Shown here: positions 45,483 to 55,839 of the stretch, piece by piece
How the letters are laid out: the number at the start of each line of letters is the position of its first letter
Numbering within the stretch: the first letter of the stretch is position 1
NCBI GenBank assembly: GCA_024364735.1
Contig: JAGFNQ010005184.1
Span: 343,720-407,719, forward strand
From: Boesenbergia rotunda
Lineage: Eukaryota > Streptophyta > Magnoliopsida > Zingiberales > Zingiberaceae
DNA: 64,000 nucleotides
Reading direction: 5' to 3'
The notes under the pieces: model-generated
Database searches by the model: none
The model's input: only the letters and a program-made list of their open reading frames with translations
Told to the model about the DNA's origin: nothing
Position numbers and translations under genes: made by a program

Positions 45483-46482
45483 TGTAGGGAATCGGATGAC
45501 CGTCTAGAGGGGAGTGAATAGACGTTGCTTTTTAATTGCTCGGTTCTCTTCCTACAATATTAGTGTGCGTAAACGGAAATACAATTAACTAAAATATTAA
45601 TAAGAAGAGACAAATCATTTAACGTGGTTCGGAGATAAAACTTCTACTTCATGACAGTTCGTAAGATTGATAATCCCGATCCATAGGTGAATGATTCCCC
45701 GAAAAATCTTCAACTAGCTCACGTAGCTCCTTTTGGGTGGAGAAACCTCGCCACAACTTCGTACAAGACCTCTAAGAGCTTAGACTATTAAAATAGCCTT
45801 TAACCAAGTCCTATTTCGTCAAGCTTGCTCAAGCAAAACGAGTCCTCTTAAATAAAACTCATTTGTTGATCCAGCCGTTACCAGTCGATTGTTGTCAACA
45901 CCAGTCGATTGTTGCCAACACCAGTCGACTGTTGCCAACACCAGTCGACTATTGCCAACACCAGTCGACTGACAACTATCGAATTCAAATATTACAACCT
46001 AACGTTCGAATTCAGCCGACACTAGTCGACTGCATAGAAAGATCAGCCGACTAATCTTTTTATGCCCTCAACCAGTCGACTGATCTCATACCAGTCAACT
46101 AGTAAAACCCTAAACCTAGGGTTTCAACCATGAGAATATTCACTCAGTACTCGTCCTCGCTCGACTAACCTAGACCTAACCTTCTAGCCTCCTCTATCAG
46201 TCTCGTGTCCCTCGGATGCCTCTCCATTTTTCACGTGTTGTCTTTTGGAGCTTTCTTCGACCTCGATCCTTATTGTTGGGTTCACGATCCCTCATGACTC
46301 ACTTAACTCTTCATTGCAGCCTTGACCTGTTGCCTTCGAGCCTTCTTCACTTTGGCTCTCGTCCCTCAGATGCATACAAGTCCGCGCTCGTCTCCATGTC
46401 ATCTTTCACATATGCCTCAAAGTACGCTTCCCTCATCTCATCGTTGTTGCCTTGTCCATGATCCATCAGATGCACCATCCTT

Positions 46483-47655
46483 TGTTGAGGCAATCTATGG
46501 TCCGGAGTGGCCATATGTTTTGATGTTTGGGCAAAGGATTTAAGTTTGGTTTACCCTTGTGATTTAATATGTGTATTTGAGTGTGCAGGATTGTAGGTTA
46601 CACAAATTGACTTAGCTGGATGGCTTCAGAACGGTGAAGGGTGGTATGAAGACAAGCTGGAGGCTTGTGTGCACCCGAGGAGGGACCATGGATAGCAGGG
46701 ATGATGAACTGAGGGGTGCGGACTTCGAGGTATGTGTGAAGGATGGCATGGAGGCAAGCTGGAGGCTTATATGCATCCGAGGGACAAGAGTCGAAGATGA
46801 AGAGGGCGTAAAGGCAACAGTCAAGGCTGCTGGTGAAGAGTCAGCTGAGTCATGAAGGGACGACAGCTGAGGGAAGAGGACTCCAAGGGCAAGCCGGGAA
46901 GTGGACTTCAAAGGGCACACGTGAAGGGTGGCATGGAGGCAAGCCGAGGGTTGCGTGCGTATCCGAGGGACAATAGCCAGTGGAAGAGGACTTCAAGGGG
47001 CAAGCCAAGGGAATGGACTTGAAGGCACACGCGGAGGAGGGTCGTTGGAGTGAGGATAAGTGGTTGTATACGCAGGGCAGTCGACTGATAATATAACAGT
47101 CGATTGCCAGCAAGACTCGAAGCTCACAGAATGGTTCTGACCCTGGACCAGTCGACTGCCCTGGGAGCAGTCAACTGGTAGCGGCGGGTTGAGTAGGCTG
47201 AAAATTCGAACGTTGAGCTACAACGGTCGAATTTTAGTGGGACCAGTCGACTGCCCTGGGAGCATTCGACTGGTAGGGTGTTTTCCAACCTTGAGCTTTA
47301 TTTAAAGAGGCTCGGGTTTGGCTGGAAACCTCTGACAAAACAAGCTTGGTTAGGGCTTGATAGTAGTCTTAGTGCTTAGAAAGTGTATTTGGGATTGTGG
47401 CGAGGTTTCTCCACCCACAAGGAGCTACACGAGCTAGTCGGTGGACATTCGGGGAGATCCGCCGAAGGATCAAGGGATCGTCCACCTCACGGACTGTTGT
47501 AGAGTAGGAGCTTCATCTCCGAACCACGTAAATAGGTTTGTTAGCGTTGTTTAATTTTATTATTATTGTTTCCACTTGCGCACGCTAACCTTGTAAGAAG
47601 AAAATCGAGAAATTGCTATTCACCCCCCCCTCTAGCAAGCTACATCGATCTAACA
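46483..47655 (+). mobile_element. Solo SIRE-type LTR (1173 bp), antiparallel within its own family, target duplication TCCTT
   Basis: It runs TGTTGAGGCAATC to CGATCTAACA, with identical TCCTT at 46478-46482 and 47656-47660. It has CAGTCGACTG-like palindromes (47079-47270) directly upstream of CTTTATTTAAAGAGG (47296-47310) and ends with the 'attcaccccccc' block in plus orientation. The surrounding LTR is a relative on the opposite strand, so together they form a long imperfect inverted repeat. Open frames inside are not conserved and are not proteins. Confidence 0.93.
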
Positions 47656-47784
47656 TCCTTCACTGGACCCGAAGCCATCTAGCTGAGTCTATGTGTATCC
47701 TGTAGAACCTGCACACTCAAATACACATATCAAATACAAGGGCAAATCTAACTTAAACCCTTTGCCCATACATCAAAGCATATG

Positions 47785-50700
47785 TGTTGGATCGATGTGG
47801 ACTGGCAAGAAGGGGGTAAATTTCTGCTGTAAAATAAAAATAAATCTTTTGTGCGGCTCACAAAGATTCAAGATTAGTTGCAACAATAAAATAAAAGAAA
47901 CATAAACTAATTGAAGTAGTAAAAGGCTAACATAGAAATTTACTTGGTTGCAACCTAGGCGGTTGTTAATCCAAAACGGTTGAAGCTCACTATCAAAATC
48001 TCCTTCTCGTGGAGAAACCCTTTACAAACTTTGAAGCACAGGAAACTAGAAAACAAGAAAGAATTCATTTTAGTTGATTGATCATTTAGAACTGAGCTCT
48101 GAGGGCCTATTTATAGCCCTGGTCAGTTCTATCCATTTGTTGACATATCACTATAGGGGCGCCCGAGTGCTTGAGAGCGCCTGACACGTGGCTTGGGTGT
48201 TATCCGGTACGCAACGATCGTAAATGACTAATTGGATGGATAAAATAGGCTCTCGGACGCTTGTATGCACAAGGGCATGTTAGGATGTATACTAAAAGCT
48301 TTACCTTTTGGTTAGGATACATCTACATTTTAAAGAGAATCAGAAAATCACGCAGTGCATGTTTATATTAGTATGTGCACTAAACGTCTAATGCTTGACA
48401 TTGTAGATAATATGGCGCGTGGTGTCGCACAAAAGATCATGTTATCAGGTTCCTTACCGAAGCATAAGAAAGAGGCTCACAACCGAGATGGAGTTGGACA
48501 AACCATCGTGAGGGTTGTAGTGTAATCAGGTGCGGTTAATCTTAACCATAGGATTACACTAGTGTACTTTGTGTACATTGAGTAGGACCAAAAGAGATGT
48601 CATCCAATTTTTGTACTGGCTTAGTAAATTAGATTAGACCTCGGATGTTATTATGGAGTACGATCTCTGAATCCCGAAATAATGATGGGCATATATTATT
48701 AATTATTGTTTCTTTGATTTACCCATAGGCGAGATCTATTCTGTTAGATCGATAGACTTGGTAAGTTGGGAAATAATATTAATAATATTATGTGTCATTG
48801 ATTATTGACGGAATCCGTGTCCTGGTGAGTCAGGGTGATGATGCCCCCTTAGTGAGCTCAAAAGGATCGTCATATCAAATTTTGCAAGTGGACTATGGTC
48901 CGGCATGTCGAAAAGGTTGAGTGGTACTAATCAAGGATCAAGAAGATAATTAATTTAATTATCAGTAAATTAAATTAATTATCGAGCATACGATATCTTA
49001 AACACAGGGAGATGGACGACTCGTAATAAGTGGAGCCCATATGAAAATATGGGAGTTGGTGAGGAAGTACAATGGGATCCTTTAGTGGAATGGATCTCCA
49101 TTAATGGATCGGGTTTGGATCCATTAGCGGACCAAGAACCAACTCCTCCTCATGGTCTCTATCTTAGCCCAATAAAGCCCCATAAGAGTCATGATATAAG
49201 GCCGGTTAATTAAGGAATTAATTTGGGATTAATTAAGTTATTAATCTCGAATTAATTAAAGAATTAATCATGGAACAATTAAAGAAATTAATCTTGGATT
49301 AATTAAGGAAATTATTCTATATATAAAATTTTGGATGGAATAATTAAAGGAATTAATCATTGGATTAATTAAGGAATTATTCTATCTATATAAATTATTG
49401 GAATCAATCCATATTTAATTGGAAAAATTGTTCCAATTAAACATAACTAAATCTCTATATAAACCCCACTTCTCTCTCCCTCTCAAAATTAATCTCTCCT
49501 CTCCTCTCAACCCTTGGGTGCCGGCGGCAGAAGGAGGAAGAGGACCACTTCCTCTTCTTCTCTTGTTTTCTTCTCATCCTAAAGGACGCGTTTGATCACA
49601 GAGCAAGGGAGGAGTTGCCTCTTACCCTTGGTGGCGCGCAGCAAGGAGGGTGGAGGAAGAAATCGGCGGCGCAAGGAGTAGGAGTCGGCGCCGGCATTGA
49701 AGGAGTAAGGGAGTCCTTTACCTCCTTCTTTTCGCTTCCTTCTTCCCTTGCTTCGACTGAGGACGTGCACGAGGCGAAGAGGAGTCCTCTTCTCCGGTTG
49801 TGGCGTGTGGAAGCAAAGGAAGGAAAGCGAGGTGCGCCGGTGAGGGAGGTTCCCCTCTTTTGGTGTTTGTCACCGGAAAAGGGAGGTGCCAAGAGCTCCT
49901 CTTCCTTGTGGATCACCGGCTGTGAGATAGGAAGAGGATAGAGAGGTTTACACGGGCTGTAGTGAAGGAGAAGAACTTGTCTTCTCGGCTTCACCATCTC
50001 CTTCTTGAAGGAGCACCGGCGGCAAGCCAAACCCTAGTTCTAGGGTTTGGCGTTTGGTGCAAAGCGAAGGGGAGAAAGGAAGATTGATTCAAGGGCCTTG
50101 GTGACTCCGCGTCTTAGTAGCTCGTCGGCCACAGTATGTCTAGGAGGGGAGGGTCATAAGATAGAAGATTGCGAGGTAAACGACGAGGTATAATTCTCCC
50201 GAGCTCTAATTTACTTTCGCTATGTTTTGTTTGTGCCATCATACTTTGTCTTGTCATTTTATGTAAGTTAGTTAATTATTTTGATTTGATATCATAGTTA
50301 ATAATTAACTAAGTGGACCCCGAAAATAAACACAAAAATCGGCGATCCAAATCGTTGTCTTTTCCGTGGTTAGTTAATCCGGAAAGTTACAAAGAATTTT
50401 GGCTAAGTTGTGACTTGGATTAATTAACACAACGACGAATCGGTCGTTATAGGGACGGGTCTCTATTCGGATTAAAATTTTTAATTCGTGGACATAGAGA
50501 GGTCTCTCAGATACGACCACGTGGTTATCTTGGAAACCGCCAAGCCATACCAACAGAGCGCCTGAGTGCTCGGGCATCCCTATGCATACAGGTGCTCGAG
50601 AGCCCGGACGCCCTTATGCATAGGGGCACCCGAGTCAGGTGTAGTCAGCAGCTTGCTGACCAATTTCCAGTGAGTCTTTTTGGGTGATTTCTGGACAACC

Positions 50701-51007
50701 GGAGTTAGGCTCACCCGAACCCGACTCCGGTCTTTTGCCCCTCAAGTGTCCTTCCTTACGGCTTCTCGCCCCTCGAACGTCGTGCACCTCCTTCTCGCTC
50801 CATCGGCATACTCTTCCACAACTTTCGCGTCCCTCGAATGCACTGAGCCCATCGACTCACTTCCCCATGCAATCCTTCTCATCCACTGCATCTTACGTTC
50901 TTCTTTTCCGCTGTTAAATTCCTGCACACTTAGATAGAGGGATCAAAATCACAACATGACCTAACTTAACTTGGTTGATCACATCAAAATCAACCGGGGC
51001 ACCAATA
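47785..51007 (-). mobile_element. SIRE-type LTR (GGCGCC class), split by a family L LTR, target duplication ATATG/ACATG
   Basis: Pieces 47785-48277 and 50556-51007. It begins TGTTGGATCG with 'agaagggggtaaat' and ends GGCACCAATA, the usual CAACA end with one C-to-T change. The flanks ATATG (47780-47784) and ACATG (51008-51012) differ by one transition. In sense CTATAAATAGG lies at about 48106-48116, and GGCGCC-like palindromes lie upstream (48157-48182 and 50556-50640). Confidence 0.82.
48278..50555 (+). mobile_element. Family L solo LTR (2278 bp)
   Basis: It runs TGTTAGGATG to CATACCAACA. The flanks GGGCA and GAGCG agree at three of five bases and differ by transitions, so an old target duplication is likely. 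TATATAAA at 49456-49463, followed by CT-rich DNA, looks like its promoter. The downstream 1.1 kb is GC-rich, with an open frame at 49615-49941 that has no counterpart in the other family L copies and is not credible as a gene. A 24-bp telobox palindrome lies at 50027-50050. No coding part of the family is seen. Confidence 0.8.
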
Positions 51008-51043
51008 ACATGATTACTCCGGATCATCGGGATTACCTCAATA

Positions 51044-53128
51044 CTAGCTTATGATTCTTAACATCAATAATAGCTCCAGCCGTTGTAAAGAAAGATCTCC
51101 CTAAGATGATTGGGATCTTCGAATCCTCATCCATGTCTAATACCATGAAGTCAATGGGGACACTAATGCTTACACCTCTATTGACATATCCTCTACGATA
51201 CTAAGTGGGTATCTACAAGAATTATCTGTCAATTATAGTGCCATTGTGGTTAATTTCAAGTTATTCAAACCACGTTTCTTACAAATTAAATAGGGTATGA
51301 GATTTACACTGGCTCCAAGGTCACAAAAAACCTTACCAAATATTGTCGTACCAACCTTATACGGGATGGAGAAGCTTCCCAGATCTTGGAGCTTTGGTGG
51401 GAGGGAGTTGAGCAAAAGTGCACTGTATTCTTTCGTTAGTGCCACCTCTCATAATCGCCTGTTTACGCTTGCTGGAGATGATTGTCTTCGCGAACTTCGC
51501 AAACTTGGGCATTTGGTGTAGTGTGCCCATAAGAGAAATCTCAATGCATATTTCCTTAATTTTCTCTAAAAACTTGTCAAATTCTTCGTCTTTCTTGGCC
51601 TTGATGAGCTTTTGGGGAAAAGAGACTTGTTGGACATTACTCCTTGATGGAAGCTTTTCAATCTCCTCCTTCTCCTGGGTTGATTCAACGATAGGGAAGG
51701 ATGAAGAAGATATTCCATTATCTTTGGTCCCCTCTTGAGCAGTCACTTGGGGCTTCCCTAAGGTCCACTCCTTAGCTCTATCATGTTGCAATGTCATTTC
51801 ACCCTTCCCCAAGAATGTTCCTTATGTTCTCGAAGTGGTACTAGTAATCTGGGTCACTTGGTCATCAAGTATCTTCAGATGTTTTTCTCTGTTATCTAAT
51901 CTTTCATTGAGTTGCTTGATATCCTTGTTCATCTCCTTTTGGTTTGTTAGCAATTCTTCAAGAAACTGATCCGTTCTTGAGGGTTAAGCATTTTATTTGA
52001 AACTTGTTGATTGCCCCTGTTCTTGGTTATTTCGACAAGAGAAATTTGGGCGGTTCCTCCATCCCGGGTTGTATATATTCGAATAAGGGTTATTTTGTCT
52101 TTAATTGAAGGTACCAACTATATCTATTTGTTCAATAGAAGTTAACTAAGATGTTGCAGCTCTAAGTGGGCAACATTCCTTTTGATGTTCCATGCTTCCA
52201 CATACCCTACATGTAGTCACTATGGCATTCATTGGGTTAACATTAATTGACTCAAACTTCTTTATCTGGACATCAAGCTTTGTAGAAATTAGATCCATAA
52301 CTTCAACCTTGTACTTTCCTGGGGACCTAGTTGGATTCCCACTTCTCTCTAAAGCCCATTGATGATTATTAAGTGACACACTTTCAATTATCGCTTCAGT
52401 TTCATCCAGACACTTATTCATCAAAGCACCATCGGCTATAGAATCCAAGGATACTTTGGTCTGGTAATTGATGTTGTTGTAAATAGTGTGCACCACTAAC
52501 CATCTTTTAAATCCATGATATGGGCATGACCTAAGCACCCCCTTAAATTGGCCCAAGCTTCATATAGTGATTTAGTGTCGCTCTGCCTAAAGCTTACTAT
52601 CAAGTTCCTCATATAGCCAGTCTCGCTCGGAGGGTAAAACTTTCCCAAGAACGCCTGCTCGCATTGAGACCAAGAGGTGATACTATTGACTTGTAAAGAA
52701 TTCAACCATGCTTTTACCTGGTCTATTATAGAAAATCCAAATAGAAGAAACTTCATTGTGTCAATCGGGACCCCATTCATCTTAAGTGGCATATCTCATA
52801 GAAAGCCTTAAGATGCTAATTGGAGTCTTTAGAAGCTCCTCCCCCAAATTAATGATGTTGCACCATAGAAATACATATTGGCTTAAGCTTGAAATTGTTG
52901 GCCACAATCAAAGGCCTATTGATGCCAGAATTGAATCCTCTAGCATGAGGTGTAACATAGTCCTTTAGAGGCTTGTTGTTGGTGTTGTCGTGTGCAATGG
53001 TTTCTGGAAAACAACTAAAAGAAAGTAAGTAAAAAAGAAAGTGTGTTGTAAGAAAAAATATTCACACAAAGAGAAAATAAATGTCTAGGCTATCACAAAT
53101 GTTATTCGACAAATGTTGCTCTATTCAG
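51044..53128 (-). pseudogene. gag: Athila/Tat-lineage gag and protease start
   Basis: Minus strand, right to left. Capsid region at 52496-52792 (D-Q-V-K-A-W-L-N-S-L, F-L-G-K-F-Y-P-P, S-L-Y-E-A-W). C-R-V-C-G-S-M-E-H-Q-K-E-C near 52170-52220 is a CCHC knuckle. F-P-Q-K-L-I-K-A-K-K-D-E-E-F-D-K-F-L at about 51550-51630, then S-A-L-L-L-N-S-L-P-P-K-L-Q-D-L-G-S-F and the protease site C-D-L-G-A-S-V-N-L-I-P near 51310, and finally I-L-G-R-S-F-F-T-T-A and A-I-I-D-V at 51050-51130. This order is that of Athila/Tat elements. Several stops and shifts are present. RT and integrase are missing. Confidence 0.85.
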
Positions 53129-53352
53129 TCTCCGACAATGATGTCAAAAATTTAATGTAGATCCGCAAGAGTACAAAAATATCATCAAGTAATTTAAAAA
53201 GTTATTGTATCCATAGGTACTGATGAGACAAGCACTAGAAAAATTACAAAGTGAACTAGCTAAATTAGCTGAAAGTGTGAGTGATCGCAAGCTGACGGAG
53301 AGTAAGAGAGAGAGAGAGAGAGAGAGAGTTAGAGGGTCAAGTGAGGATGACT
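53129..53352 (-). other. Athila/Tat primer site and LTR start, decayed
   Basis: Positions 53129-53146 align with the reverse of the tRNA-Asp-type primer site typical of the lineage (TGGCGCCGTTGCCGGGGA). Twelve of 18 bases agree and all six differences are C-to-T or G-to-A. After it comes AAAAATTTAATG and LTR-like sequence ('gatccgcaag', 'tattgtatccataggtact'). A GA dinucleotide run is at 53304-53328. The LTR is cut by a family L LTR at 53355. Confidence 0.65.
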
Positions 53353-53354
53353 AG

Positions 53355-55087
53355 TGTGGGAAAATTATAAGATGTGTATACTGAAAGACATGAATTTCAT
53401 TATATAAACATCTTTGTTTTGAAAAGAGAATCACAACTACACTAGGTGTCTGTTTACATTAGTACATGCATGAAGTCCAATTACTTTGCATTGTAGATAA
53501 CATGGTGTGTGGTGTTACACGAATATCATGTTATCAGTTCCTTGATTAGTATAAATAGAGGCTCACAACCGAGATGGAATTGGATAACCCATCGGGATGG
53601 TTGTAGTGTAATTAGGTGTGGTTGGACTTGACCATAGAATTACACTAGTGTGCTTTGAGTACATTGAGCAGGACAAAAACCCGAGGTTATCCATTTTGTA
53701 CTGACTCGATAATTGGATAGGACCTCAAGATTATATTATGGAGTACAATCCCTTAATCCCGATATAATAACGGGCATATATTATTAACTATTATTTCTTT
53801 GATTTACCAATGGGCGAGATCTATTCTGTTAAATTGATAGGTTCGGTAAGTTGGGAGATAATATTAATAATATGATGTGCTATTGATTATTGACGGAATC
53901 CGTGTCCTGGTGAGTCGAGTTGATGTTGCCCCCTTGATGAGCTCGAAAGGTTTATCATGTTAAATCCTACAGGTGGATTTGATCCGGCATGATGATAAGG
54001 TCGAGTGGTACTAGTCAAGGACTCAGAGGTTAATTAATTTGAATTGTCATAAATTTAAATTAATTAACGGGCATTCGAGATCTTAAACATGGGGGGATGG
54101 ACGACTCGTAATATGTGGAGCCCATATGAAAATATGGGGGTTGGTGAGGAAGTTCAATTAAGATCCTTTAGTGGAATGGATCTTAATTAATGGATCGGGT
54201 TTAGATCCATTGGTGTGCCAAGATCCAACTCCTCCTCTTGGTCCCTATCTTATCCCTATACATACCCATGGAGATCATAAAACCAAGGTTGGATCCAAGA
54301 GTTATCACCCTAGGCCTCCCTTCTCTCCTCTCTCTCTTCTATCTTTCCTAGGTTTCGACCGGCTCCAAGAAGAAGAAGAGATCATCTCCTCGGTTCTTCT
54401 TTCTCCTTCCTCCATACTTCGGCTGGGGCTCACAAAGACAAGGTAGAGGAGTCCTCTACCTCGTGTGGTGCTCACTGAGGGGGAAGAAGGCACCGGCAAC
54501 CGGTGGGAGGCTGCGCAACCACAGCTTGCGGCGGCGCCGCAAGGTTGAGGGAGGGGTTGATTAGCGGGTTGTTTGCGTAAGGAAGAAGGAGAATTCTCTT
54601 CTTCTTCTTCTTCTTCTCCTTCCTCTCAAGGGCTGCAGTCAATCCGGAGGCCCTGGTGCAGCTCTGGTGGTCGGCGGTGCAAAGGAAGAGGAAGAAGGTG
54701 TCGGCGTAAGGGAACCCCTAGGAATTCGGCCAAGGTGAGAAAAAGTGGTCTTGGTGATCTCGGTTCACTGTAGATCGTCACCCACATGACGTCAGCGAAG
54801 GGAGGGACATAAGGTAGAAGACCGCAAGGTGATCGAAAATGTATAACTCGTTCCATGCTCCTTTGATTATCCTTATGTTGTTTATGTGTCTTATTCATTC
54901 GTCTCGTCATTTCATGTAAGTTAATTTATTATTTTGATATCGTATCATGGAGAATAATTCATTAACTGGACCCCGACCATAAACACAAAAGTCGACGATC
55001 AACTCGTCGCCTTTTCCGTGGTCGAACGGTCGAGCAAATCACAAGGCCGATTTTTGTAATTGGCCGAGTTGTTATTTGGATCGTTCG
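53355..55087 (+). mobile_element. Family L LTR, truncated by CRM-1
   Basis: It starts TGTGGGAAAATTATAAG and is colinear with 48278-50555: 'ctcacaaccgagatggaattgga', 'gtgtaattaggtgtggtt', 'gacggaatccgtgtcctggtgagtc', 'gacgactcgtaat', then the GC-rich downstream part and 'aactggaccccga'. It stops at the CRM-1 LTR terminus at 55088, so it is the target of that insertion. Its last several dozen bases would lie beyond the other end of the CRM-1 copy. Confidence 0.8.
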
Positions 55088-55839
55088 TGATAAAGCACCT
55101 TGGAATGGATCGCCTTGAAATTCAGATGTAGGGAAGGATATTGACGCCACACTCAAGAAAGATGAGAGGGTGAGTGATAAGTCATGGGGGTTTCGATCGC
55201 CACAAGTTGCCTTGATAAGATCACGATTAGTTCTTTGCCTAAGAACCAAAGGAAGCTCTCACAATAGAGAAAACTCTGATTTCATTCAAACTTAACATGC
55301 CTTGGCCATACAAGAGTTCTCCTATATATAGACTTAGTGGAGGTTGAAACATTAACCTCTACCACACTTCCCACTAAGCACTAATTATGCACCATTATCA
55401 TGCATGCATGCATGCATGATATTTATTTCCCACAATTCCCTAATACTAGCTTAGGAACTCCCAAAAGCATTAAAAACCCACCAAAAGACATCAAAAAATA
55501 ACTTCAGAAAATTCCCCCAAAAATACCCACGAAAATTGGACACTTGTAGCCCTTGAATGCATCTTGGATCATGTGGTTTTGGGCCTTCAAGTTTTGTCTT
55601 CATGTGGGCTCAATTTCACTTTCAATTTGAAGGAATGTGATCCATTTAGTTGTTGCCTCCATTGTGCATTGATCCTTCTTCTCCTTGAGCTCCATTATTA
55701 AGCCTTCCAAAGCTTGCTTCATTCTCTTAGTCTTGGATCTTGTCATGGGTCCTCCAATTCCTTTCAATGCCTCTTCCTCTATGGCTTTGTCTTGTAAGCT
55801 TGTATCCCCTCCTTGGTCCACATCATTCCCTCCTTCTTT
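55088..55839 (-). mobile_element. CRM-1 copy C 3' LTR and purine tract (subfamily B)
   Basis: Reverse CRM-1 LTR, 738 bp (55088-55825), beginning TGATAAAGCACC, with the purine tract in reverse at 55826-55839. It shares the subfamily B bases of the LTR at 41201. The TATA box is at 55322-55331. The left flank is GTTCG. The integrase frame runs through it to a stop at 55600. Confidence 0.93.

Larger units (their letters stand above)
45483..51043 (-). mobile_element. Outer SIRE-type LTR of the nest (GTCGAC class), in three pieces
   Basis: The pieces are 45483-46482, 47656-47784 and 51008-51043. It begins TGTAGGGAATCGG with 'aggggagtgaatag' and ends GATTACCTCAATA, which corresponds to the TGTTGAGGCAATC start of the related LTR at 46483 with three transitions. 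It contains a five-unit, 20-bp tandem of AGTCGACT-bearing repeats (45887-45985) upstream, in sense, of TTATTTAAGAGG (about 45848-45860). Two other LTRs are inserted in it. The flanks ATAAT and CTAGC do not match as a target duplication. Confidence 0.8.

Noticed and set aside
46634..46855. Open frames on both strands within the SIRE-type LTR (46.2-47.1 kb) as small proteins
   Set aside because: They are short, overlapping on both strands, repeat-rich and not shared between the two related LTRs.
49615..49941. 108-residue open frame in the GC-rich part of the family L LTR as a host gene
   Set aside because: No recognisable domain, no conservation in the equivalent part of 53355-55087, and it lies downstream of the LTR TATA box in leader-like sequence.
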